A stretch of DNA of 58,940 bases, taken from NCBI RefSeq assembly GCF_000955955.1, contig NZ_JYJG01000117.1:1-58940 (forward strand), in the 5' to 3' direction. Below, piece by piece: positions 1 through 7,836 of the stretch. Positions within the stretch are counted from its first letter, which is position 1, and each line of letters begins with the position of its first letter. The notes beneath the pieces are model-generated. The model was given only the letters and a program-made list of their open reading frames with translations. It ran no database searches and had not been told where the DNA came from. Both the position numbers and the translations under genes were made by a program. The stretch is from Lentzea aerocolonigenes. GTDB taxonomy: Bacteria; Actinomycetota; Actinomycetes; Mycobacteriales; Pseudonocardiaceae.

Positions 1-393
1 CTTCATCACCGATCGGGTTCAGACCTGCCCGGACCAGCATCACCGCCGCGGAGTTCTTGTCCCTGGAGGACATGGCTCCGCACGACGTGCAGCCGTAGGT
101 GCGTTCGGACAGCGGCAAAGCGTGCTTGGCTCTCGCACCGCATGCCGCGCAGTCCATCGTGGTGTGTTTCGGGTCCACCAGCCGCAGGTCGCGGCCGTGT
201 TTGCGGGCCATCGCGATCAGCTCGCGCTTGGTGGTGCCGATCGCGGCGTCCGCCGCTTTGCGGGCCATCGTGGACTCCGGCAACGATCCCAGTCCACCAG
301 CAACGCGCGGCAGGCGTACGACGACAAGCGCAGCCGGTAGGTATACCGGGCCACACTCGTCTCATCCGCCACCCAGGTGACCTTACCGAACAC
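1..393 (-). pseudogene. tnpB: TnpB-type transposon nuclease, internally deleted remnant
   Basis: The reverse strand encodes the C-terminal end of an IS200/IS605-family TnpB: a zinc ribbon of two CxxC pairs (CAAC and CTSC) followed by the RuvC-III motif SRDKNSA with its catalytic Asp. A typical TnpB N-terminus (YTYRLRLSS...WDRC) begins at a GTG near 393. It runs directly into the last ~95 codons in a different frame near 285-290, so the central RuvC-I/II region is missing and the frame is broken. The copy cannot encode a full RNA-guided nuclease. It continues past the left window edge, where any terminal stem-loop or omega-RNA would lie. No TnpA partner is visible. The assignment rests on the zinc ribbon and RuvC-III signature. 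Confidence 0.8.
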
Positions 394-492
394 ATGTTCG
401 GTGCCGTCAGGTGGTCGCGGACAGCGCGCAGCCGTTCAGTAACGTTGCCAGCGTGCAGCGCGCTCGAACCGCCTGGGCATCCTTCGGAGGAC

Positions 493-792
493 ATGGTGAC
501 CAACGCCCTGATCTACCTGATCGTGATGGTGGCCGTCGCGGCAGTGGTGTTCCTGCTCGCGGCGTTGGTGTTCGGGCGCGGCGAGGAGCTCGCCCCGCTG
601 CCGCCCGGCGCCTCGCCGACACGGCTGCCGGCGGACGACATCACCGCGGAGGACGTCCGCGAGCTGAAGTTCCAGCAGGTGTTCCGCGGCTACAAGATGA
701 GCGAGGTCGACTGGGTGCTGCGGCGGCTCGCGACCGAGGTCGGCGAGCTGCGGGCCCGTGTCGAGGAGTTGGAGAGCAGTGACCGAGCTTGA
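493..792 (+). CDS. DivIVA-domain membrane protein
   Basis: This 99-residue protein has one N-terminal transmembrane helix (about residues 5-28, rich in V, A and L). Residues 50-95 form a short DivIVA-like segment with the family signature F..V.RGYKMSEVDWVL.RL, predicted to form a coiled coil. DivIVA-domain proteins bind curved membrane and scaffold polar growth in actinobacteria; this short version lacks the long coiled coil of Wag31, so it is an accessory paralogue. The ATG has a GGAGG box 3 bases upstream. It overlaps the next gene by 14 bases and starts a three-gene run ending in tag, as in the M. tuberculosis Rv1209-tagA order. Confidence 0.85.
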   Translation: MVTNALIYLIVMVAVAAVVFLLAALVFGRGEELAPLPPGASPTRLPADDITAEDVRELKFQQVFRGYKMSEVDWVLRRLATEVGELRARVEELESSDRA

Positions 793-1177
793 GCTGACGG
801 TCGAGGTCGCCGCCCCGCCGGACACGATCTTCCGCGCGATGACCGACTGGGAACGCCAGTCGGAGTGGGTGTTCGGCACCCGCGTCTGCGTGGTGGAGGG
901 CGACGGGAAGTCGGTCGGGAGCGAGATCGACGCTCGGACGTTCGGCGTCTCGGACCGGATGCGGATCACGCGCTGGGATCCGCCGCACGCCGTCGAAGTT
1001 CTGCACCTTGGTCGCGTTGTGCGCGGAACCGGTGTCTTCGCCGTGCGAGGCAGTCGTTTCGTGTGGACGGAACGCCTCGACGTGCCGTTCTTCTACCCGT
1101 TGGTGAAGCCGTTGTTCGTGTTGATGCTGCGCCGGTCCCTGCAGCGCTTCGCCCGTTTCGCCGAGGAGTACCGGTGA
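779..1177 (+). CDS. SRPBCC (polyketide cyclase/START-like) family protein
   Basis: This is a 132-residue protein with the SRPBCC fold pattern: an opening strand ELTVEVAAPPDTIFRAMTD, the W/R-rich segment of the first helices, alternating strands and a long C-terminal helix (RRSLQRFARFAEEYR). The family binds hydrophobic ligands in a deep cavity, and the substrate cannot be read from sequence. The GTG at 779 was preferred to an in-frame upstream ATG at 758 because it starts right at the conserved first strand. Both ends overlap neighbours, 14 bases with the DivIVA gene and 4 bases with tag, so the three genes are probably translationally coupled. Why a ligand-binding protein travels with a DNA glycosylase is unknown. 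Confidence 0.75.
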   Translation: MTELELTVEVAAPPDTIFRAMTDWERQSEWVFGTRVCVVEGDGKSVGSEIDARTFGVSDRMRITRWDPPHAVEVLHLGRVVRGTGVFAVRGSRFVWTERLDVPFFYPLVKPLFVLMLRRSLQRFARFAEEYR

Positions 1178-1719
1178 TCGTTCGTTGTCCGTGGGGTGAC
1201 TCGACCCCGGACTACATGGACTACCACGACACCGAGTGGGGCGTGGAGCTGCACGGCACCGACGCGCTGTACGAGCGGATGTCGTTGGAGGCGTTCCAGT
1301 CCGGGCTGTCGTGGATCACGATCCTGCGCAAGCGGCCGGCGTTCCGTGCGGCGTTCGGCGACTTCGACCCGAAGCTGGTGGCGGAGTTCGGGCCTGCCGA
1401 CGTGGAAAGGCTCATGTCGGACGCGGGAATCGTCCGCAACCGGATGAAGATCGACGCGGCCATCCACAACGCTCGCGTGATCGTCGAGGAAGATGTGGAT
1501 CTCGACGCGCTGCTGTGGTCGTTCGCGCCGGCGGATCATGTCCGTCCGGCGACGTTCGCCGACGTTCCGGCCATCACGGCGGAATCCAAGGCGATGGCCA
1601 AGGAACTGAAGCGACGCGGCTTCAAGTTCCTCGGCCCCACCACGTGTTACGCGCTGATGCAGGCGACCGGGATGGTCGACGACCACATCGCGTCCTGCTT
1701 CCGGGCTACTTCCCGATGA
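1174..1719 (+). CDS. tag: DNA-3-methyladenine glycosylase I
   Basis: The 181-residue protein excises 3-methyladenine from alkylated DNA to start base-excision repair. It aligns end to end with E. coli Tag: an N-terminal RCPWG with the zinc-ligand Cys, YHDTEWGV, the FQSGLSWITILRKR motif, DAGIVRNRMKI in the helix-hairpin-helix region, RGFKFLGPTTCYALMQA and the closing DDHIASC with the His and Cys zinc ligands. The GTG start overlaps the SRPBCC stop (GTGA). The 3' end overlaps the convergent enoyl-CoA hydratase gene by 14 bases. Length is normal for the family and all metal ligands appear present. Confidence 0.96.
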   Translation: MIVRCPWGDSTPDYMDYHDTEWGVELHGTDALYERMSLEAFQSGLSWITILRKRPAFRAAFGDFDPKLVAEFGPADVERLMSDAGIVRNRMKIDAAIHNARVIVEEDVDLDALLWSFAPADHVRPATFADVPAITAESKAMAKELKRRGFKFLGPTTCYALMQATGMVDDHIASCFRATSR

Positions 1720-2491
1720 ACTTCGGGGCGCGCTTGTTGACGAACGCGTCGACGGCCTCGCGGTGGTCTTCCGTGGCACCGCAGTCGGCCTGAGTCCGGC
1801 GCTCGGCTTCCAGCGCGTCCTCGAGCGTGCCGTCCGCGGCCGCCGCCAGCGCTTCCTTGATCTTCGCGTACGCCGTCGTCGGGCCCTTGGCGAGCTTCGC
1901 GGCGAGCAGGTGCGCGGTCTCCAGCAGCTCCTCGTCCGGCACGACCTGGTTGACCATGCCGACCCGCAACGCCTCCTCGGCGCCGACCGGCTGGGCCAGC
2001 AACATCATCTCCATCGCGCGGCCGTGCCCGATCAACCGCGGGAGCGTGTACGACGCACCGGAGTCCGCGGTCAGGCCGACGTTCGCGAAGGCCATCAGGA
2101 ACTTCGCCGACTTGCCCGCGATGCGCAGGTCCGAGGCGTAGGCGAAGGACGCGCCCGCACCGGCCGCGCTGCCGTTGACCGCGGCGATCACCGGCTTCGG
2201 CATGCCGATCAGCTCGCGCACGATGGGGTTGTAGTGCAGCTCCACGGTGTGCAGCGGCGCGGGGTCGCCGGCCTGCAGCAAGCCGATGTGCTCCTTGAGG
2301 TCCTGACCCGCGCAGAACGCCTTGCCCGCACCCGTGATCACCACCGCGCGCACCGACTCGTCCGCCGCCGCCTCCCGCAGCGCGGCGAGGAACGACTCCT
2401 TCAGCGCGATGGTGAAGGCGTTGAACGACTCGGGGCGGTTGAACGTGAACGTGCGCACACCATCGGCGTCGTCGACGAGGAGCTCGGACAC
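1706..2491 (-). CDS. Enoyl-CoA hydratase/isomerase family protein
   Basis: A 261-residue crotonase-fold protein with the N-terminal NRPESFNAF motif, the oxyanion-hole segment GAGKAFCAGQDLKE and the second signature AAVNGSAAGAGASFAYASDLRIA. The catalytic acidic residue pair of classical hydratases is not obvious: the A-G-A-G-A-S-F region resembles PaaG/PaaB-type isomerase-hydratases. The GTG start at 2491 has GGAGG directly upstream. It lies 10 bases after a PaaX-type regulator in the same direction, so a role in phenylacetyl-CoA-type or other aromatic acyl-CoA degradation is plausible, but no other paa gene is visible. Substrate is not determinable. Confidence 0.9.
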   Translation of the reverse strand: MSELLVDDADGVRTFTFNRPESFNAFTIALKESFLAALREAAADESVRAVVITGAGKAFCAGQDLKEHIGLLQAGDPAPLHTVELHYNPIVRELIGMPKPVIAAVNGSAAGAGASFAYASDLRIAGKSAKFLMAFANVGLTADSGASYTLPRLIGHGRAMEMMLLAQPVGAEEALRVGMVNQVVPDEELLETAHLLAAKLAKGPTTAYAKIKEALAAAADGTLEDALEAERRTQADCGATEDHREAVDAFVNKRAPKFIGK

Positions 2492-2501
2492 TGGACCTCC
2501 A

Positions 2502-3299
2502 TCAAGCAGTGGAAACGTTGCGAACCGGCCGCAGGCACTCGTCGACGAAACGACTTGTGCCCGGTGCCAGCCGCAGTGTCTGTTCGTCGAAGAACGACGC
2601 TGCCGCGTGCCCCGGCCAGTCCGGTGGCAACAGTTCAGCAGGAAGACCGGGATCGCGGAACAGGAACTTCCGCCACGCGTGCAGCAGCTGCTGTGACGCA
2701 GCGAACGCCGCCGCGTCGTCGGTTTCGTCCACAACGGACACCTGTGCCCGCCAGTGCGCGACGAAAGCGGCGTAGTCGCGACCGAGTTCGGCCAGGTCCC
2801 ACGCCTTGGACGCCAGTTCGACGTCCGCACCGTCGTGTGAACCGTGAAAAGTTCGTGCCGCCACTTGTTCGGCTTTGAGCACGTCGGCCAGCTCCGATGA
2901 CGGCCGCGGCGCGATCCACGTCACAGGACCGAGCGCGCCGTACCCGAGCAGTTGCAGCTCCGAGGCGAGGTGATCGCGCGAGTCGCGGGCCGGCATCTCC
3001 TCCAGCACCACCACGTGCCAGCGACCGTCCCAGGTGGACGGCCCGGTGCGGTAGATGCGGGCGGCGGCCTCGTCGAGCCTTCGTTCCCCGCGAGGTGTCA
3101 TCGCGTAACCCGGCCCGTCGGGCAGTCTCGTCGGCTGGAGCCAGCCCTGCCGGACCGTCCTCGAAACAGCGGTGCGCACGGCCGGCGCGGCGAATCCGAG
3201 CGGTTCCAGCAGCCGGACCAGGGCAGCGATCGTGGCGGCACCACCGCGTTCGCGAAGGTGGCCGCCGTACACGTCGAAGAGCGCGGAACGGGCTCGCAT
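2502..3299 (-). CDS. PaaX-family transcriptional regulator
   Basis: This 265-residue regulator has an N-terminal winged-helix opening (ARSALFDVYGGHLRERGG), VRTAVSRTVRQGWL in the recognition region, and the PaaX middle domain with WDGRWHVVVLEE and LGYGALGPVTWIAPRP. PaaX represses phenylacetate catabolism genes in E. coli and responds to phenylacetyl-CoA. Here it is transcribed just ahead of the enoyl-CoA hydratase, suggesting control of that gene and itself. The ATG at 3299 is the only start that keeps the full DNA-binding domain. Confidence 0.88.
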   Translation of the reverse strand: MRARSALFDVYGGHLRERGGAATIAALVRLLEPLGFAAPAVRTAVSRTVRQGWLQPTRLPDGPGYAMTPRGERRLDEAAARIYRTGPSTWDGRWHVVVLEEMPARDSRDHLASELQLLGYGALGPVTWIAPRPSSELADVLKAEQVAARTFHGSHDGADVELASKAWDLAELGRDYAAFVAHWRAQVSVVDETDDAAAFAASQQLLHAWRKFLFRDPGLPAELLPPDWPGHAAASFFDEQTLRLAPGTSRFVDECLRPVRNVSTA

Positions 3300-3508
3300 C
3301 CGGCCCAGTCTGTCATGGCGCGCCCAGCCGTGCCGAAACTGTTGCCTTGTCGTGAAAACGGGTATTGATCAGGGGGAAAGCAAGATCAACAAATGTCACC
3401 CGAACTCGCCAAAAGATCGGTTCGGTTTCGCCCCTGAGTCGCGATAGGGGAGAATGGAGCAGATCCGGCCTGGCCGGACGGGGAAGATGTTGACGGAGGG
3501 AGCACGCG

Positions 3509-3676
3509 ATGGCGGCCATGAAGCCCCGGACCGGCGACGGTCCCCTCGAGGTCACCAAGGAGGGACGCGGCATCGTCATGCGCGTACCGCTCGAGGGTGG
3601 TGGGCGCCTTGTCGTCGAGATGTCGGCGGACGAGGCCAGCGCTCTGGGCGACGCGCTGAAGGCCGCCGCCGGCTGA
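3509..3676 (+). CDS. DUF3117 protein
   Basis: A 55-residue protein beginning MAAMKPRTGDGPLEVTKEG and ending in an acidic-alanine helix (EMSADEASALGDALKAAAG). This is the highly conserved actinobacterial DUF3117 family, represented in M. tuberculosis by Rv1211 next to tagA and glgA. Function is unknown. The ATG is preceded by GGAGGG at 3495-3500. A hairpin terminator follows the stop, so it appears monocistronic. The ~210 bases upstream (3300-3508) hold its promoter and that of the divergent PaaX gene, but I see no clear -10/-35. Confidence 0.93.
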   Translation: MAAMKPRTGDGPLEVTKEGRGIVMRVPLEGGGRLVVEMSADEASALGDALKAAAG

Positions 3677-3701
3677 GGCACCCGGCGAGGAAGAACACCG
3701 A

Positions 3702-3740
3702 GCCCCGGTTTCCACTGAGTTCCATAGTGGAGGCCGGGGC
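3702..3740 (+). terminator. Hairpin terminator after the DUF3117 gene
   Basis: Arms GCCCCGGTTTCCACT (3702-3716) and AGTGGAGGCCGGGGC (3726-3740) pair along 15 positions, two of them G-U, around a 9-base loop. There is no U tract, as is common in high-GC actinobacteria. It lies between the DUF3117 stop and the aminopeptidase start. Confidence 0.75.
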
Positions 3741-3800
3741 ATCGCTTCGTTCCTGGATGGGAGACACTGAACGGTCGTTGATGCAAGGGGAGGGTCAGTC

Positions 3801-5231
3801 GTGGGGTCGACGGTTCCGTCAGTGCCAACCAAGCTCGTGGACGTCGAGGTGGCCACCACCTCGCGCCGCAACGTTCCGGCTGTCGTGCTCGCGGCCACCG
3901 GACCGGCGCTCGGGCCAGGTGGCGAGGGCATCGACGTCTCCGACCTGACGGGCAAGGCGGGTGAGGCGGTCCGCCACGACGAGGCGTGGACGCTCGGTGT
4001 CGGCGCCGGCACGGCGAGCGACTACCGCACGGCGGGCGCGGCCCTGGTGCGCGCGCTGAGCGGCGAGGACGCCCCGAAGAGCGCCGATGTGCTGCTCACG
4101 CCCGACTTCGACGCCGAGAAGGTGCGCGCGTTCGTGCTCGGCGCGGCGCTCGGCGGGTACCGGTTCAAGGTCACCGGTGAGGACGGCCCCAAGCGGGTCG
4201 GCTCGCTGCGGTTGATCACCGGGGACACCGGGTTCGAAGAGGTGCTGACGTCGGCCGCGTTGAAGGCGCACGCGCTGGCCACCGCCACCTCGCTCGCCCG
4301 TGATCTCGCCAACACCCCGTCCAACGTCAAGGACCCGCGCTGGCTCGCCACCACGGCGGCCAAGCTCGCGGAGAAGATCGACGGGCTGTCCGCCACGGTG
4401 CGCGACGAGAAGTGGCTGCAGCAGCAGGGCTTCGGCGGCGTGCTCGCGGTCGGCGGCGGAAGTGCCCGCCCGCCGCGGTTCCTGGAGCTGACGTACGGCA
4501 CCACCGGCCCGCACCTGGTCTTCGTCGGCAAGGGCATCACGTTCGACACCGGCGGCATCTCGGTGAAGCCCGCCGACGGCATGCACCTGATGCGCACCGA
4601 CATGGCCGGCGGCGGCGCGGTGATCTCCGCGCTGATGGCCGTCGCGCGCCGGCAGCTGCCGATCCGGATCACCGGTCTCGTGCCGTGTGCCGAGAACCAC
4701 GTCGGCGCTGCCTCGTACCGGCCCGGTGACGTCGTGCGGCACTACGGCGGCGCGACCACCGAGGTGCAGAACACCGACGCCGAGGGCCGCATGGTGCTGG
4801 CCGACGCGATGGCGTACGCGGTGAAGAACCTCAAGCCCGACCTGATCGTCGACGTCGCGACGCTGACCGGCGCGATGAAGGTCTCGCTCGGCCTGCGCAC
4901 GGGCGCGGTGTTCACCGCCGACGAGGAGATCGCTGCTCAGGTGATCGACGCGGGTGTGAACGTCGGCGAGAAGTGGTGGCGCATGCCGCTGCTGGAGGAG
5001 CACGTCGAGGCTGTCACCAGCCAGATCGCGGACTACAAGCAGTGCCCGCCCGGCCCCGGTGGCGTCACCGCGGCGCTGTTCCTGCAGAAGTTCGCAGGTC
5101 AGGTCCCGTGGGCGCACCTCGACATCGCGGGTCCGGCGCGGTCGGAGAAGGTCTACGACGAGGTCGTCGCGGGCGCCACGGGCTTCGGCGCGCGGACGCT
5201 GGTCGAGCTGGCTGAAAAATATTCGCGTTAG
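3801..5231 (+). CDS. pepA: Leucyl aminopeptidase (M17)
   Basis: A 476-residue cytosolic two-metal aminopeptidase that removes N-terminal residues such as Leu. The catalytic C-terminal domain shows KGITFDTGGISVKP (metal-ligand Lys and Asp), MRTDMAGGG and the family signature NTDAEGRMVLADA with the metal-binding Asp and Glu and the active-site Arg. The N-terminal ~170 residues form the macro-like regulatory domain. The GTG start follows GGGGAGGG at a good distance. The gene stands alone between a terminator and a secreted dipeptidase-like gene on the same strand. The pairing suggests peptide turnover but may be chance. Confidence 0.95.
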   Translation: MGSTVPSVPTKLVDVEVATTSRRNVPAVVLAATGPALGPGGEGIDVSDLTGKAGEAVRHDEAWTLGVGAGTASDYRTAGAALVRALSGEDAPKSADVLLTPDFDAEKVRAFVLGAALGGYRFKVTGEDGPKRVGSLRLITGDTGFEEVLTSAALKAHALATATSLARDLANTPSNVKDPRWLATTAAKLAEKIDGLSATVRDEKWLQQQGFGGVLAVGGGSARPPRFLELTYGTTGPHLVFVGKGITFDTGGISVKPADGMHLMRTDMAGGGAVISALMAVARRQLPIRITGLVPCAENHVGAASYRPGDVVRHYGGATTEVQNTDAEGRMVLADAMAYAVKNLKPDLIVDVATLTGAMKVSLGLRTGAVFTADEEIAAQVIDAGVNVGEKWWRMPLLEEHVEAVTSQIADYKQCPPGPGGVTAALFLQKFAGQVPWAHLDIAGPARSEKVYDEVVAGATGFGARTLVELAEKYSR

Positions 5232-5310
5232 TACCTACGATCGGCCATACGAGACAGCCGAGTTCCACGGCATGATGTGAGCGCCTTCACACCGTCGTAG
5301 AGGAGCTGTC

Positions 5311-6909
5311 GTGTTGCTTCGCCTGGCTCTCGCCGCCTCGTTGGTCATAGCGTCGTTATCCCCCGCGGCGGCGAGCACGCCCTGGTGGGAGCCGGTGGCG
5401 CGACCTGCGCCGGACTCGCAGATCAACGTCACGGGTGAGCCGTTCAAGGGCACCGACGGCCAGGGCAGGGTGCGCGGGTTCGTCGACGCGCACAACCACC
5501 TCATGACCAACGAGGGCTTCGGCGGCCGGCTGATCTGCGGCGCGCCCTTCTCCGAGAAGGGCGTGGCGGACGCGCTGAAGGACTGCCCCGAGCACTACCC
5601 GGCCGGTCTCGGCGCGATCTTCGAGGCGATCGTCACGGGAGACTTCGACGGCCACGACCCGGTGGGCTGGCCGACGTTCAAGAACTGGCCGTCCTACACG
5701 ACCGTGTCGCACCAGCAGAACTACTACGCCTGGGTGGAACGGGCGTGGCGCGGCGGTCAGCGCGTGCTGGTGCAGGACCTCACCAGCAACGCCGAGCTGT
5801 GCATCATCAGCCCGTTCAAGGACCGGCCGTGCGACGAGATGACCTCGGTCCGGCTGCAGGCCCAGCGCACCTACGAGCTGCAGGCGTTCATCGACAAGAT
5901 GTTCGGTGGGCCGGGCAAGGGCTGGTTCCGCGTCGTCACGTCCGCCGAGCAGGCCCGTGACGTGATCACGCAGGGCAAGCTGGCCGTGGTGCTGGGCATC
6001 GAGACCTCAGAGCTCTTCGGCTGCCGGACGTTCCTCGACTTCCCGTTGTGCAGCAAGGCCGACATCGACCGCGGCCTCGACGAGATGTACGCGCTCGGGG
6101 TGCGCAGCGCGTTCCTGTGCCACAAGTTCGACAACGCGTTGTGCGGTGTCCGGTTCGACTCCGGCACGCAGGGCGGTGTGATCAACGCGGGCCAGTTCCT
6201 GCGCACCGGCCAGTGGTGGCAGACCGAGCAGTGCAAGGGACCGCAGCAGGACAACCCGATCGGCACCGTCGGCCCGAACGCGCTGATCCCGGCCTCGGCC
6301 GTCGCGCCGGCGTACGACCCGGCGAAGCGCTGCAACGTGCGCGGACTGACGTCGCTCGGCGAGTACGCGGTGCAGGCGATGATGAAGCGGCACATGATGA
6401 TCGAGGTCGACCACATGAGCGTGAAGGCCGCTGGTCGCGTCCTCGAGCTGGCCGCGCAGAAGCGCTACCCCGGCGTCATCTCCAGCCACAGCTGGATGGA
6501 CGCGCAGTGGACCGAGCAGGTCTACCGGCTCGGCGGGTTCGTGGCCGGGTACGAGAACGACCCCGGCGGCTACGTCTCGCAGGCGGCCGCCGCGGAGCCG
6601 TTGCGGCGCAAGTACGACGTGGGCATCGGGTTCGGCTCGGACTACAACGGCGTGGGCTCGCACCCGGCACCGCAGTCCGGCGTGACCTACCCGTTCCGCA
6701 GCTACCCGGACGGCCCGCTGGTCGACCGGCAGCGCACCGGCGACCGCGTCTGGGACATCAACGTCGACGGCGGCGCGCACAGCGGCATGCTGCCGGACTG
6801 GGTCGAGAAGGTTCGTCAGCTCGGTGGTGACCAGCTCGTCCAGGACATGCTGGGTGGTGCGGAGTCGTACCTGCGGACGTGGTCGGGTTCTCAGCGCTGG
6901 ACGTCGTGA
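5311..6909 (+). CDS. Secreted M19-like metallo-dipeptidase (amidohydrolase fold)
   Basis: A 532-residue protein with a Sec signal peptide (residues 1-22, cleavage after AAA). The rest reads as a TIM-barrel metal-dependent hydrolase: VDAHNHLM (first metal-binding His pair), LGIETSELFG (bridging Glu), EVDHMS, GVISSHSWMD and GFGSDYNG, which correspond to the SH, SHS and GSDFDG signatures of renal dipeptidase family M19. It is longer than the usual ~400 residues, with extra cysteine-containing loops (GCRTFLDFPLCSK) suggesting disulfides in an exported enzyme. Start is GTG with GAGGAG upstream. Its 3' end overlaps the convergent LysR gene by 19 bases. Substrate unknown. Confidence 0.75.
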   Translation: MLLRLALAASLVIASLSPAAASTPWWEPVARPAPDSQINVTGEPFKGTDGQGRVRGFVDAHNHLMTNEGFGGRLICGAPFSEKGVADALKDCPEHYPAGLGAIFEAIVTGDFDGHDPVGWPTFKNWPSYTTVSHQQNYYAWVERAWRGGQRVLVQDLTSNAELCIISPFKDRPCDEMTSVRLQAQRTYELQAFIDKMFGGPGKGWFRVVTSAEQARDVITQGKLAVVLGIETSELFGCRTFLDFPLCSKADIDRGLDEMYALGVRSAFLCHKFDNALCGVRFDSGTQGGVINAGQFLRTGQWWQTEQCKGPQQDNPIGTVGPNALIPASAVAPAYDPAKRCNVRGLTSLGEYAVQAMMKRHMMIEVDHMSVKAAGRVLELAAQKRYPGVISSHSWMDAQWTEQVYRLGGFVAGYENDPGGYVSQAAAAEPLRRKYDVGIGFGSDYNGVGSHPAPQSGVTYPFRSYPDGPLVDRQRTGDRVWDINVDGGAHSGMLPDWVEKVRQLGGDQLVQDMLGGAESYLRTWSGSQRWTS

Positions 6910-7784
6910 GTCCTGAGAGCGTGCTCGCGGAAGGCTCTCACCGCGGGCGGCAACGGGTTGTCCTTCAGCCAGGCCAGCCCGAAGACACGGCTCGCCCGCG
7001 GCGACAGCGGTAGTTCACGGAGCCCGGCAGGAGGTGTGGTCTCGGCGTGCGTCAGCAGTGCGACGCCGAGACCCGCCGCCACCAGCCCGCGCACCGTCTC
7101 GATCTCCTGGCTCTCGAACGCGATCTTCGGCGAAATTCCGGCGGCCGCGAACATGTCGTCGGTGATCTGGCGCAGTCCGTAGCCGTGTTCCAGCAGGATC
7201 AGCTCCTCGTGCTCCAAGTCCTTGAGCCGCACCGACTTCCTGGTCGCGAGGTGATGTCCGGCCGGCACGACGACGATCAGTTCCTGTTCGAACAGGACGA
7301 CCGAGGAGAACTCGGGACCGTCCGGCGGCGGGGCGACCAGGGCGAGGTCGATCTCGCCGTGCAGCAGCTTCTCGACGACGGTGTAGCGGGCGTTCTGGAC
7401 CAGGCCGAACCGCACGTGCGGATGTTCGGCGCGGAAGCCGCGGACCAGTTCCGGCACCAGCGACCGGCCGAGCATGTGCAGGAATCCCAGCACCACCCGG
7501 CCTTTCTCCGGGTCGAGCTCCTCCTCGACCTCGCGCAGGCCCGGTTCCAGCGCGGCCAGCGAACGCGTGGCCGCCTCGGCGAGGAGGCGGCCGGCGCGGG
7601 TCAGACGCACCCGGCGGCCGGTCTTCACGATGATCGGCGCGCCCAGTTGCTCGCCGAGCTCCGCGAGCCAGCGGCTGACCGTCGGCTGGGGGAGCCCGAC
7701 GCGTTCTGCGACACGGGTCACGTGCTCGTCGGCGGCAAGCGCTTTCAGCACCGCCAGCTTCGGGGCCAGCTCCAATTCATCCAC
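6891..7784 (-). CDS. LysR-family transcriptional regulator
   Basis: A 297-residue LTTR. The helix-turn-helix occupies the first ~60 residues (VTRVAERVGLPQPTVSRWLAEL), followed by the linker helix and a periplasmic-binding-like effector domain (GFLHMLGRSLVPELVRGFR, then the second half near EELILLEHGYGLRQI). Its helix-turn-helix reads PQPTVSRW where most LTTRs have SQPAVSRQ. It is transcribed divergently from the MFS exporter across a 52-base gap, the classical arrangement in which the LysR protein controls its own and the transporter promoter. The GTG at 7784 gives the standard family N-terminus; longer in-frame starts inside the MFS gene were discarded. Confidence 0.92.
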   Translation of the reverse strand: MDELELAPKLAVLKALAADEHVTRVAERVGLPQPTVSRWLAELGEQLGAPIIVKTGRRVRLTRAGRLLAEAATRSLAALEPGLREVEEELDPEKGRVVLGFLHMLGRSLVPELVRGFRAEHPHVRFGLVQNARYTVVEKLLHGEIDLALVAPPPDGPEFSSVVLFEQELIVVVPAGHHLATRKSVRLKDLEHEELILLEHGYGLRQITDDMFAAAGISPKIAFESQEIETVRGLVAAGLGVALLTHAETTPPAGLRELPLSPRASRVFGLAWLKDNPLPPAVRAFREHALRTHDVQR

Positions 7785-7795
7785 GAATTGATTCT

Positions 7796-7819
7796 GACGT
7801 ATTTCCGTATTGGACGTAT
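7796..7819. promoter_or_regulatory. Candidate LysR operator: three CGTAT repeats
   Basis: CGTAT occurs at 7798-7802, 7806-7810 and 7815-7819, spaced 8 and 9 bases, in the 52-base gap between the divergent LysR and MFS genes. Repeats on nearly one DNA face in a LysR/target intergenic region suggest the regulator's site. Inference only. Confidence 0.4.
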
Positions 7820-7836
7820 GGCTTAGCGTCAAAAGC

